Of a stretch of DNA of 64,000 bases, positions 33,534-41,400 are shown one piece after another. The position numbers were made by a program, and so were the translations under genes. This DNA is from Streptomyces cinnamoneus (GTDB taxonomy: Bacteria; Actinomycetota; Actinomycetes; Streptomycetales; Streptomycetaceae). Below the pieces are notes generated by a model that had not been told where the DNA came from, did not search any database, and saw only the letters and a list, made by a program, of their open reading frames with translations. Positions within the stretch are counted from its first letter, which is position 1. Each line of letters begins with the position of its first letter. The stretch is taken from the NCBI RefSeq assembly GCF_002939475.1, contig NZ_PKFQ01000001.1, forward strand, positions 186,001-250,000. The letters run 5' to 3'.

Positions 33534-34760
33534 GTGACCGCACCGCACGCACCCGCGTCCGAGGAAGCACCGCACGACCAGCCCCTCCCGCACTACCCCT
33601 TCAGCACCCGGGGCGACCGGCTCGCCCCCGAGCTCGGCGAACTGCGCAGCCGCTGCCCCGTCGCCCGGGTCAGCACCAACTCCGGCGACCAGGCATGGCT
33701 GGTGACCGGCTACGAGCTCACGCAGCACGTGCTGCGGGACCGCTCCTTCGCCCGCTCCGTGCTGGCCGAGGCGGACAGCCCGGGTCAGGACGCCCCGATC
33801 CTCGCGCCCGAACTCCTCGACGCCATGAACCACCTCCAGAAGGCCGGGCTGCGCGAGGAGGTGCTCAAGGCCCTCGGCCGGGACCAGCCCGAACTGCCCG
33901 CCGACTGGGTCGCGGCCGTCACCGGCGAGGGCCTGGACGCGATGGTCCGGGAAGGCGGCCCCGGCGACCTCCAGCACCACTTCGCGGAGTGGGTCGCCGC
34001 CCAGTGCATGTGCCGGCTCCTCGGCCTGCCCTTCGAAGACCGGGAGTGGCTCGCCGTACGGGCCGACCTGGACCTGACCATGGTCACACCCACCCATGAG
34101 GAACTCGCCCGCAACTGGGAGGAGATCCGGGTGTACATGGACGAGCACATGGCCGCCCGCCGCCCCGGCGAGCCGCGCGGGCTCGCGGACCGCCTCGCCG
34201 ATCTCAACGCCGCCCACCAGGGGCTGACGGACCAACAGCTGTCGAACATCGTGTCCGTCCTCTTCGTCAGCGGTTACGAGGACTTCGCGAGCTTCCTGGG
34301 CGTCGCGGCCTTCAACCTGCTCCAGCACCCCGAGGTGATGAGCGCGGTGCGCGCCCGGCCGGAGACGATGCCGCAGTGCGTGGAAGAGCTGCTGCGGTGC
34401 AGCGTCGTCCTGGGCAACGCGATCCCCCGCTTCGTCACCAAGGAGACGGAGTTGGGGTCGGCCCAGGTGAAGGAGGGTGACATGATCCTGCTCTCCCTGG
34501 ACGCGGTCAACTACGACTCCGCCGCGTTCTCCGACCCGGAGACCTTCGACCCTGCCCGCTCCCCCAACCCGCACCTGCGCTTCGGTTACGGCCGTCACCA
34601 CTGCCCCGGTGCCCACCTGGTCCGCCGCCAGTCCGACGTCGCCTTCCGCGTCCTGCTCGACCGCCTGCCCGGCATCCGTCTGGCCGTGCCGCCGGCGGAG
34701 GTCCCCTGGCACCCGAACCGCATGGCCATCATGCCGGCCGGGATTCCCGTGACCTGGTGA
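33534..34760 (+). CDS. Cytochrome P450 (second of two)
   Basis: 408 residues. Heme loop FGYGRHHCPGAHLVRRQ, ExxR in EELLRC and the PERF-like FDPARSPNPH. The I-helix is VSGYEDFASF: an acid (Glu) is present but the catalytic Thr is replaced by Asp, so both members of this P450 pair break the AGx(D/E)T motif, in complementary ways. In the C-helix a His that usually contacts heme is missing (KAGLREEVL). GTG 33534 follows GAAAGAGG at 7-9 bases, 115 bp after the first P450. The two proteins are only distantly similar, so they are not a recent duplication. A pair of P450s suggests two steps such as ring coupling and hydroxylation. Confidence 0.95.
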   Translation: MTAPHAPASEEAPHDQPLPHYPFSTRGDRLAPELGELRSRCPVARVSTNSGDQAWLVTGYELTQHVLRDRSFARSVLAEADSPGQDAPILAPELLDAMNHLQKAGLREEVLKALGRDQPELPADWVAAVTGEGLDAMVREGGPGDLQHHFAEWVAAQCMCRLLGLPFEDREWLAVRADLDLTMVTPTHEELARNWEEIRVYMDEHMAARRPGEPRGLADRLADLNAAHQGLTDQQLSNIVSVLFVSGYEDFASFLGVAAFNLLQHPEVMSAVRARPETMPQCVEELLRCSVVLGNAIPRFVTKETELGSAQVKEGDMILLSLDAVNYDSAAFSDPETFDPARSPNPHLRFGYGRHHCPGAHLVRRQSDVAFRVLLDRLPGIRLAVPPAEVPWHPNRMAIMPAGIPVTW

Positions 34761-34763
34761 GAT

Positions 34764-34817
34764 GCGCGGGCCCGGCGGGTCCTGGCTCGCGGGCCTCACG
34801 GTCCGCGGGGCCCGCGC
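34764..34817. terminator. Terminator between convergent genes
   Basis: Arms GCGCGGGCCC / GGGCCCGCGC (10 bp, perfect) enclose smaller hairpins. It lies 4 bases after the second P450 stop and faces the AAA ATPase gene, marking the 3' end of the NRPS-like operon. Confidence 0.6.
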
Positions 34818-34856
34818 CCCCCTTGTGCGTCCGCTGTCCCCGTGGTGTCCGCCGGC

Positions 34857-36020
34857 TCAGCGCTTGGGCCAGTGCCACAGCGGCTCGTCCAGCATGCTGT
34901 CGCGGCCTGCGACGTCCGTCTGGCCGAGTGAGTCCTTGACCAGGGTGACGGCGTTGACGTCGAGCCGGTGGTCCGGGGCCGCCCCGGTGAGGGCGTCGAC
35001 CAGGTCCGGCGCGTGCGTGACCACCACGATCTGGGTGTCCCGGGCCGCGGTGAGGATCAGGTCGGCGAGTGGGGGAAGCAGGTCGGGGTGGAGGCTGGAC
35101 TCCGGCTCGTTGAGGACCAGGAGCGCCGGCGGCCGGGGAGTGAGCAGGGCCGCGCTCCACAGGAGGTAGCGCAGCGTGCCGTCGGACAGCTCCGCCACGC
35201 TGAGCGGGCGCAGCAGCCCGGGCTGGCGCAGCCAGAGCTCGAAGCGGCCTGCCTCGCTGGTGATCTCCACGCTGCTGGCGGGGAACGCCGCGTCGACGGC
35301 GGCGTCCAGCGCCCCGGGGTCGCCGGTTTCACGGATCGTCTGCAGCGCGGCCGCCAGGTCGGCGCCGTCGTGTCCGAGCACGGGGGTGCGGGTGCCGGTC
35401 CGGGCGCTGCGGGCGGGGGCCTGGGCATCGGTGCGCACGTGGTCGTAGAAGCGCCAGGAGCGCATGTGCTCGCGCAGGCGCAGCAGGTCGGGGGCGAGCC
35501 GGGGGTCGGCGAGTTCGCCGAGCATGCTGTCGTAGGGGCGAAGGGCGTTGACCGACTGGTGCCAGCTGCCGTCGGCGGTGCGGGTGCGCACGGCGGGGCC
35601 GGAGCGGTCGGAGAGCAGGGCGGACGGGCGGAGGACGGGGCCGGCCCAGGTGCACTCCCGTTTGATCTCCGGGTCACGGGCGAACATCGAGGGCGCGCCG
35701 CCCAGGCCCGAGGTGGGGACCGGGTGTCCGAAGTCGACCGCGTAGCCGAACTCGTCCCCGGCGAAGCCGAGCCGCAGACTGGCGGCCGGGGACTTGCCGG
35801 CGCCGCGTTTCGTCCCCGCCCACAGGGTCGACGGCAGACCGCCCTCGCGCGCCAGCGCAGCGACGGCGCCGCCCCTGGCCGAGTCGGCCAGCAGGCGCAG
35901 GGCCCGGTAGAGGCTGGACTTGCCCGAGCCGTTGGCGCCGGTGATCACGTTGAGCCGGCCCAGCGGGACGATCAGGCGGCGCAGGGAGCGGTAGTTCTCG
36001 ACGGCGAGGGTGGTGAGCAT
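34857..36020 (-). CDS. AAA-family ATPase (SMC/RecF-like, AAA_21)
   Basis: 387 residues. Walker A is ITGANGSGKSSLYRAL (residues about 27-42), preceded by LAVENYRSLRRLIVPLGRLN, and the C-terminal half has LSVAELSDGTLRYL (signature region), LLVLNEPESSLHPDLL (Walker B with catalytic E) and IVVVTHAPDLVDAL (H-loop). This is the single-chain ABC-ATPase type found in OLD/RecF-like proteins; no TOPRIM or HNH domain is fused and no nuclease partner is adjacent, so the role cannot be set. ATG at 36020 is preceded by GAAGGG at 6 bases. Confidence 0.9.
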   Translation of the reverse strand: MLTTLAVENYRSLRRLIVPLGRLNVITGANGSGKSSLYRALRLLADSARGGAVAALAREGGLPSTLWAGTKRGAGKSPAASLRLGFAGDEFGYAVDFGHPVPTSGLGGAPSMFARDPEIKRECTWAGPVLRPSALLSDRSGPAVRTRTADGSWHQSVNALRPYDSMLGELADPRLAPDLLRLREHMRSWRFYDHVRTDAQAPARSARTGTRTPVLGHDGADLAAALQTIRETGDPGALDAAVDAAFPASSVEITSEAGRFELWLRQPGLLRPLSVAELSDGTLRYLLWSAALLTPRPPALLVLNEPESSLHPDLLPPLADLILTAARDTQIVVVTHAPDLVDALTGAAPDHRLDVNAVTLVKDSLGQTDVAGRDSMLDEPLWHWPKR

Positions 36021-36167
36021 GGCGCCCTTCGGTACGAGCGGTGGTTCGGGAGGGAACCGGGGCGGATCAGTGGGTCGGTGGATCTTTCCTCTCAGTCTGC
36101 CAAGGGGGTCTGACAACGAGGACGTGCGGCACCGCTCCGGCCGCCGGCCGGGGCCCGTGGGCTCATG

Positions 36168-37487
36168 TCACAGCCGTGCGGCCCGTATCCCGTCATCGCA
36201 CAGCCCGTACAGGACACCTGAGGCGACATAGGGGTCGGCCGTGATGGAGGAGGCGGCGGCCAGCCGCCAGCGGGGCTTGCCGGTCCTCGCGTCGTAGGCC
36301 CACCAGTCCGCCGAGTGGGTCACGATGACGTCGTCGCCGACGGCCGTGGGGGGCGACGAGCAGGGCTCCATGCGGTTCACACGCCACAGCTCCTTGCCGC
36401 TGTCGGCGGCCAGGGCCAGTACGTAGCCGCGCTCGCCGCCCATGCCGAAGAAGGAGTCGAAGCCGTACCCGTCGCCTGAGGTGATGAAGACGCGGCCGTC
36501 GCGGTGGGCGACGGCGGGGCGGCTGTAGCCCTTGGCCACCGTCCGGCGCCAGCGCCGCTCACCGCTGCGGGCGTCGTAGGACGCGAGGTCGCCCCGATAG
36601 GTGCACACGTAGACGGTGCCGCCGTCCTCGGTGACGGTGATCACGCCGTCCATGGCGGGCACCCGCCACCGCCGCTCGCCGGTGCCGGTGGCGTAGGCGC
36701 AGAGCCGGTGCTCCTCGTCCAGCAGGTAGACGGTGTCGCCGTCAGGGGAGAGACCGATGGTCTCCTCGTCGGCGGAGGCCGGGGCCTCCCAGGCCACCGC
36801 CCCGGTGAGCGGGTTGACGGCGCCCACGGGGCGGGCGTCGTGTGTCTCGTCGGTGAGCTCGCCGGTACGGGCGAAGAGGAGCTGCCGGCCGGGCAGCGGC
36901 TGGAAGATGCCGGAGGCCGGTGTTGTCCAGCGCACGCGCCCGGTGGCGGAGTCCAGGCCGCACAGCGCCCCTGGTTTGCCGGGCCCCTCGTCGTCGACGT
37001 ACCGGGTCAGCTGGACGCAGAGAGTGGAACCGAGCACCGCCGCCGCGCCGGAGTATCCACTGCCGAGCTCCCGGGCGGACCACAGAAGCTCTCCGTCGTC
37101 CGCGCGGTACGCCTGCACGGCTCCGGTGGCGGTGACGAGATACGCCGAACCGTCGGCGACCGTCACGGAACCGCTCTCCCACGATCCCTCACCGAGCCGT
37201 GCGCTCCAGCGCTTGCGCCCGGTGGTGGCGTCCAGCGCGAGGATGCCGGGAGAGCTCGTGGCGGCGAAGACGCCGCCGCCGTCGACGGCCAGGCTGAAGT
37301 TCAGCCTTCCACCGGTCTGCCGCGCCTCGAAGTCCCACAGCGGCGCCCGCGTTGGCGGGACGGCGACGTCCTTGTCCCGGAGGAGTTCCCACCCTGTGTA
37401 ACCGCCGACGCCCAGGGCGCCCGCTGTCGCGGTGAGGAGGAACGTCCGCCGGGACGGGCGAAACCGACTGTTGGAATTCAGGGACAT
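36168..37487 (-). CDS. Tat-exported PQQ-like beta-propeller protein
   Basis: 439 residues. The N-terminus has a twin-arginine signal: PSRRTFLLTATAGALGVGG. The rest consists of repeated beta blades with tryptophan-dock-like patterns such as LDATTGRKRWSARLG, RADDGELLWSAREL, DSATGRVRWTTP, NPLTGAVAWEAP, DARSGERRWRR and DARTGKPRWRLA, each ending in a W. This is the quinoprotein-dehydrogenase-like (PQQ_2) propeller of about eight blades. Many family members serve as scaffolds without cofactor; no catalytic residues are recognisable. Start at 37487 is the ATG that gives the full signal peptide. Confidence 0.9.
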   Translation of the reverse strand: MSLNSNSRFRPSRRTFLLTATAGALGVGGYTGWELLRDKDVAVPPTRAPLWDFEARQTGGRLNFSLAVDGGGVFAATSSPGILALDATTGRKRWSARLGEGSWESGSVTVADGSAYLVTATGAVQAYRADDGELLWSARELGSGYSGAAAVLGSTLCVQLTRYVDDEGPGKPGALCGLDSATGRVRWTTPASGIFQPLPGRQLLFARTGELTDETHDARPVGAVNPLTGAVAWEAPASADEETIGLSPDGDTVYLLDEEHRLCAYATGTGERRWRVPAMDGVITVTEDGGTVYVCTYRGDLASYDARSGERRWRRTVAKGYSRPAVAHRDGRVFITSGDGYGFDSFFGMGGERGYVLALAADSGKELWRVNRMEPCSSPPTAVGDDVIVTHSADWWAYDARTGKPRWRLAAASSITADPYVASGVLYGLCDDGIRAARL

Positions 37488-37634
37488 TCCCGTTAACTTA
37501 CAGCGCCGCCCTCCCCCTGCCTCCTTCGGTCCCCTCCGCAGGTCAGAGCCGGTTTCGCTGTGTCCTCACCGTGGATGGGGCGGGGAAACCCCCGCCTTCC
37601 GCCCGGAGTCAGTCCTGAGAGCTGCGCCCCGCGC

Positions 37635-38573
37635 TCAGCGGCACAGGGCGTTCTCCCCCTCCATGTGTGACAGTTTCTCAGGGTTGCGCACGGCGTAGAA
37701 CCCGGTGATCAGGCCGTCGTCGATGCGCACCGCCACGACGGTGTCGATCTCGCCGTCCTGCCGGAGGATCAGCGCCGGGTAGCCGTTGACCTGTGCCGGC
37801 CGCAGCGACTCCGCGGTGATCCTGCCCAAGCCGGCGGCCAGCAGACGGCCCACCTTGTCCGCTCCCACGACGGGCCGCAGGACGGCCTGCTTGACTCCGC
37901 CACCGTCACCCAGGAAGACGACATCCGGCGCGAGGATGTCGAGCAGGCTCTGCAGGTCGCCCGTCTCGGTGGCCCGTCGGAACGCGTCGAGCGCGTCCCG
38001 GGTCTCGGCCGGGGAGACGACGCCGCGCGGCCGGCGCGCCGCGACGTGTGCCCGTGCGCGGTGCGCGATCTGGCGGACCGCGGCCGGGCTCTTCTCGACG
38101 GCTTCGGCGATCTCGTCGTATCCGAGGTCGAACACCTCGCGCAGGACGAACACCGCCCGTTCGGTGGGCGCGAGCGTCTCCAGCACCAGCAACATCGCCA
38201 TCGAGACGCTGTCGGCCAGCTCGACGTCCTCAGCCACGTCCGGGGCGGTCAGCAACGGCTCGGGCAGCCAGGGACCGACGTAGGACTCCCTGCGGCGGCC
38301 GAGCGTACGCAGCCGGCTCAGCGCCTGGCGCGTGGTGATCCGGACCAGGTACGCGCGCTGGTCCCGCACCGTGCCGAGATCGACCCCGGCCCACCGCAAC
38401 CAGGTCTCCTGCAGGACGTCCTCCGTGTCGGCGGCCGAGCCGAGCATCTCGTAGGCGACGGTGAACAACAGGTTGCGGTGGGCGACGAACGTCTCGGTGG
38501 CGGGGTCCGCGCAGCTGTCCTCGGCGAGCCGCCCGGCCGTCTCCTCTGTGCGCTCGCTGTGCTCGCTCTTCAC
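37635..38573 (-). CDS. ECF41-family RNA polymerase sigma factor (SigJ-like)
   Basis: 312 residues. Sigma region 2 (FVAHRNLLFTVAYEMLGSAADTEDVLQETWLRW) and region 4 (LAPTERAVFVLREVFDLGYDEIAEAVEKSPAAVRQ) are followed by a C-terminal SnoaL-like domain. ECF41 markers are all present: GPWLPEPL in the linker, DGGG (GDGGGVKQA) and NPEKL near the end. In ECF41 proteins the C-terminal domain replaces an anti-sigma factor and controls activity. GTG at 38573 follows AGGAGC at 8 bases. It is divergent from a carboxymuconolactone decarboxylase-family gene, the standard ECF41 target, with matching promoters on both sides. Confidence 0.96.
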   Translation of the reverse strand: MKSEHSERTEETAGRLAEDSCADPATETFVAHRNLLFTVAYEMLGSAADTEDVLQETWLRWAGVDLGTVRDQRAYLVRITTRQALSRLRTLGRRRESYVGPWLPEPLLTAPDVAEDVELADSVSMAMLLVLETLAPTERAVFVLREVFDLGYDEIAEAVEKSPAAVRQIAHRARAHVAARRPRGVVSPAETRDALDAFRRATETGDLQSLLDILAPDVVFLGDGGGVKQAVLRPVVGADKVGRLLAAGLGRITAESLRPAQVNGYPALILRQDGEIDTVVAVRIDDGLITGFYAVRNPEKLSHMEGENALCR

Positions 38574-38617
38574 TGATCGCTCCTGCCTGTTCTCTCTCCA
38601 CGGTGCCACGCGCACAA

Positions 38618-38644
38618 GACGCCGGCCCCCGCGGCTTTGTGACA
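38618..38644 (-). promoter_or_regulatory. ECF41-type promoter of the sigma factor gene
   Basis: On the minus strand TGTCACA (38638-38644) and CGTC (38618-38621) are separated by exactly 16 bases, matching the known ECF41 promoter TGTCACA-n16-CGTC. It implies autoregulation of the sigma gene. Confidence 0.85.
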
Positions 38645-38678
38645 CCCGTGGGCGGTGGCACACGTCACATCGCCGCCC

Positions 38679-38705
38679 CGTCACAAGGAGCGGGTCGCCG
38701 GCATC
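38679..38705 (+). promoter_or_regulatory. ECF41-type promoter of the CMD gene
   Basis: CGTCACA (38679-38685), 16 bases, then CATC (38702-38705): one mismatch in each half of the ECF41 consensus with the exact spacing. It lies about 40 bases before the decarboxylase-family start codon. Confidence 0.7.
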
Positions 38706-38745
38706 TCGTGTTCGTTCAGTAAGCACCACGAGTGAGGACGACGTC

Positions 38746-39231
38746 ATGGACGCCCGATTCAACCTGTTCGACAACGAGCTCGCCGCCAAGTTCTCCAAGC
38801 GGTTCGCCAACGCCAGCATGGTGATCCACCAGTCGCCGCTGCCGCGCTCCACACAGGAGCTGGTGGCACTGCGCGTCAGCCAGATCAACGGCTGCGGTTG
38901 GTGCATCGACCTGCACGTCAAGGAGGCGGCGGCCGCCGGTGAGACCGCGGTCCGCCTCAGTCTGGTCGTCGCCTGGCGCGAGTCCACGGTGTTCACCGAG
39001 GCCGAGCGGGCCGCGCTGGCGCTCGCCGAAGAGGGCACCCGGCTCGCGGACGCCCACGAGGGTGTGTCCGACGGGACATGGGCCGAGGTGCGCAAGCACT
39101 ACGACGACGACCAGACCGCCGCGCTGGTCTCCCTGGTCGCCCTGGTCAACGCGGCGAACCGGCTCGCCGTGATCGTGCACCAGCGGGGTGGTTCCTACGA
39201 GGCCGGCATGTTCGCCGCCGCGCTCAACTGA
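38746..39231 (+). CDS. Carboxymuconolactone decarboxylase (AhpD-like) family protein
   Basis: 161 residues. The AhpD-like core has LRVSQINGCGWCIDLHVKEA with the redox C-G-W-C pair and a His three residues later, as in alkylhydroperoxidase D-type proteins; LALVNAANRLAVIVHQRG follows in the dimer helix. These proteins are thought to reduce peroxides or exchange disulfides, usually as multimers. GAGGACGA lies before ATG 38746. It is divergent from an ECF41 sigma factor and has a promoter matching that sigma's consensus, so expression is very likely under its control. Confidence 0.94.
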   Translation: MDARFNLFDNELAAKFSKRFANASMVIHQSPLPRSTQELVALRVSQINGCGWCIDLHVKEAAAAGETAVRLSLVVAWRESTVFTEAERAALALAEEGTRLADAHEGVSDGTWAEVRKHYDDDQTAALVSLVALVNAANRLAVIVHQRGGSYEAGMFAAALN

Positions 39232-39247
39232 TCCGCGGAGGAATCCG

Positions 39248-39280
39248 GCCCGGCCCAGGATCGTTCGATCCGGGCCGGGC
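39248..39280 (+). terminator. Terminator of the CMD gene
   Basis: Arms CCCGGCCC(a)GGATCG and CGATCCGGGCCGGG pair with one bulged A around a TT-type loop, 17 bases after the stop codon. Confidence 0.7.
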
Positions 39281-39603
39281 TCGCGCATGTCCGGACGCGG
39301 CTTGCCGCTCAGCCGGTGGTGCCGGCTCCGGAGCGCTGCCGGGCCTGGGCAGCCCGTGACGCGGGGCCGGACCCAGAGCGTCACCCGGCCACCTGCAAAG
39401 CCGTAACCTCCGCCCGCCAGTGGCCACGCGGGCGCGGGGCGGCACCCTGCCGTTTCCGTACGCAACACAAGTCCCGGATCGGGTGAGAGGCCACGCCAGG
39501 GTGAATCGCACACCGGCCTCCGGCCTGCTCGCCCAGCGGCGGCGGGCCAGTTGACGTTCGCTCGAATTCCTGTGCGACTCAACGCCCTCCCGGGGCCGTG
39601 ACG

Positions 39604-39625
39604 GACCCGATCGGGGGTCGTTTTT
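39604..39625 (+). terminator. Leader hairpin followed by T-run, possible attenuator
   Basis: GACCC (39604-39608) pairs with GGGTC (39615-39619), followed by TTTTT (39621-39625). A T-run is rare in this DNA. The position, about 40 bases before the start of a 39-codon ORF that opens an exporter operon, suits transcription attenuation. The stem is only 5 bp, so it is not certain. Confidence 0.45.
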
Positions 39626-39666
39626 CCGAGCACCCGTCCGACCTGGCTCGTCAATGAGGAGGCGCA

Positions 39667-39786
39667 GTGCATCACCGCAACGAACGTCACCCGATCACTA
39701 CGGAGGCGCCCTTGCCGTTCGAAGACCAACCCCTGACGCTGCCTCGCGCCGGTCTCAGTACGTCCTCGGCGGGGTGGTCGGCATGA
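39667..39786 (+). CDS. Small peptide, 39 residues, unknown
   Basis: GTG start with an excellent GAGGAGGCGCA ribosome site. The peptide begins MHHRNERHPITTEAPLPFED and ends LSTSSAGWSA, with no signal peptide and no cysteine. Third codon positions are 77% G or C, in line with coding sequence. Its TGA overlaps the ATG of the next gene (ATGA), so translation of the 92-residue protein is coupled to it. It could be a leader peptide for attenuation of the exporter operon or a secreted or modified peptide carried by the exporter; the sequence does not decide. No known RiPP precursor motif recognised. Confidence 0.55.
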   Translation: MHHRNERHPITTEAPLPFEDQPLTLPRAGLSTSSAGWSA

Positions 39787-40061
39787 GTGCGCGTGGCCTG
39801 AAGCACTGTGTGCAGCACGGCGTGAAGAGCAAGCTCGGCGCGTCCGGTGCGTCCCCGGAGACGGGCGAAGGCTCGGAGTCCGAGAAGCTGCTGTTCGGCG
39901 GCCCGCTGCTGTACAACGCGCGGTGGGCGGACCACCACCAGGCGTTCTTCGCGATGTCCCTGTGGGCCATGGCGCTGATGCAGCGCGCCCAGTTCCAGGA
40001 CGTCGCCCTCCCGGGCCAGGGCCGGCCGGCCGACGCGGCGGAGAGGAGCGACGCGCGGTGA
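39783..40061 (+). CDS. Small protein of unknown function in exporter operon
   Basis: 92 residues with strong G/C at third codon positions, so clearly coding. Two parts: a hydrophilic first half with KHCVQHGVKSKLGAS and GEGSESEKLLFGG, and a second half LYNARWADHHQAFFAMSLWA-type amphipathic segment with several Met and aromatic residues. It has no full membrane helix or signal peptide. The start overlaps the peptide gene (ATGA) and the stop overlaps the MFS gene (GTGA), placing it in a tightly coupled three-gene operon. Function is unknown; an accessory to the peptide or the exporter is the simplest reading. Confidence 0.75.
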   Translation: MSARGLKHCVQHGVKSKLGASGASPETGEGSESEKLLFGGPLLYNARWADHHQAFFAMSLWAMALMQRAQFQDVALPGQGRPADAAERSDAR

Positions 40062-41323
40062 AAAGCACCCCGGCGGGAACGGGCAGTCTGTGGCGGCACG
40101 GGGACTTCGTCCGTTACTGGTCCGCTTGCGCGGTCGACATCGTGGGCAGCGGCGTCACCTCCGTGGCGCTACCGCTGATCGCCGTGGTCTCCCTGCACGC
40201 CTCCGTGTGGGAGGTCTCACTGCTGTCGTTCGCCGAGAGACTGCCGCCACTGCTGGTGGCGCTTCCCGCCGGGGCGCTGGCCGACCGGCACCGCAAACGG
40301 CCCGTGATGATCGGGGCCGTACTGGTCTGCGGCGCGGTGTTCGCGGCGGTCCCGTTGGCCGATGCCGCAGATCACCTGTCGTTTCCCCTGCTCTACGCGG
40401 TGGCGTTGGCGGGTTCGACCGCCAGTCTCTTCGCCTCCACCACCCGCATCAGCTACCTGCCGTCCCTCCTGCCCGGCGAACGACTGCTGGAGGCGAACGC
40501 GAAGGTCGGGGCCGTCGCCTCCCTGGCCGACAGCGCCGGCGCCCAGCTCGGCGGTGTCGTGGTGGCTGGTTGCGGCGCCGCCCGTGCCGTCTGCCTCGAC
40601 GTCGCCTCCTACCTCGTCTGCGCTCTCCTCCTGGGCGGCATTCGCACGCCCGAACCGGCACCGAGCCGGTCGGCACGAGCGGGCTCGCTGCTCGGTGAGA
40701 TGAAGGAGGGGGTGCGGTACGTGGTGCGGCACCCCACCATCCGGCCGCTGCTGCTCACCGGCACCGCCTACACCGGTGTCTTCGCCTTCCTGACCACCCT
40801 GTGGTCGGTGTACCTGCTGCGCGACCTCCACTACTCCGCCACGACCCTGGGCACGTTGTTGAGCGTGGCCGCGCTCGGTGGGGTGGCCGGCGCACTGACC
40901 GTGCGCCGGCTCGTGGACCGGTACGGGTCGGCCCGGGTCATGCTCTCCGCGCTGGCCATCACCCCCTTCACCGAGGTGCCGCTGCTGCTCGTGGGGCCCG
41001 GCCGTCCGGGGCAGGTGGCGATCGCTGCGGGCCTGTTCGTCCAACTGGCATGCGCCACCGCCCAGGGGTCCACCCAGCGCAGCATCCGCCAAGCCGTGTG
41101 CGAGCCCGGCATGCAGGGCCGCATGCTCGCCACCGGCCAGTGGATCACCTACGGCACCCGCCCCCTCGCCGCCCTCCTCGCCGGAGCCACAGGAACCTGG
41201 CTGGGCCTGTGGAACTCCCTCGCCCTGGGCACCGCCGCCCTGGCCGCGCCCTTCCTGGTGCTCCTCTGCTCCTCCCCGCGCACCCTGCACCAGACCCCTG
41301 CGGCCCCGCCCACCACCGCCTGA
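40058..41323 (+). CDS. MFS exporter (MefA/EntS-like, MFS_3)
   Basis: 421 residues, 12 predicted membrane segments. The start of helix 1 reads DFVRYWSACAVDIVGSGVTSVALPL, and motif A is ALPAGALADRHRKRPVMIGA; EANAKVGAVASLADSAGAQLGG is the helix 5 region. This is the group of macrolide and siderophore exporters (MefA, EntS). It should pump out a small molecule by proton antiport. The GTG start overlaps the stop of the 92-residue protein, and a leader hairpin precedes the operon, features often found in antibiotic-inducible pumps. Confidence 0.88.
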   Translation: MKSTPAGTGSLWRHGDFVRYWSACAVDIVGSGVTSVALPLIAVVSLHASVWEVSLLSFAERLPPLLVALPAGALADRHRKRPVMIGAVLVCGAVFAAVPLADAADHLSFPLLYAVALAGSTASLFASTTRISYLPSLLPGERLLEANAKVGAVASLADSAGAQLGGVVVAGCGAARAVCLDVASYLVCALLLGGIRTPEPAPSRSARAGSLLGEMKEGVRYVVRHPTIRPLLLTGTAYTGVFAFLTTLWSVYLLRDLHYSATTLGTLLSVAALGGVAGALTVRRLVDRYGSARVMLSALAITPFTEVPLLLVGPGRPGQVAIAAGLFVQLACATAQGSTQRSIRQAVCEPGMQGRMLATGQWITYGTRPLAALLAGATGTWLGLWNSLALGTAALAAPFLVLLCSSPRTLHQTPAAPPTTA

Positions 41324-41400
41324 CCAGGGCCGCACCGCAACGGTGCCGGAAGCACTGCCGGAAGCGCCGTTCGCAACTGCCCCTGTCGAAGGAGACTGCC

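Larger units (their letters stand above)
39232..39666. other. Leader and intergenic region before the peptide-exporter operon
   Basis: 435 bases. They hold the terminator of the CMD gene (39248-39280), a TTGACG hexamer at about 39552 that could be a -35 element, and a hairpin with a T-run (39604-39625) about 40 bases before the first start codon. No gene is supported; open frames here lack ribosome sites. Confidence 0.5.

Noticed and set aside
34857..36020. OLD-type Gabija or retron-like defence ATPase
   Set aside because: There is no TOPRIM domain or partner helicase/nuclease; it is only an AAA_21-type ATPase of unknown role.
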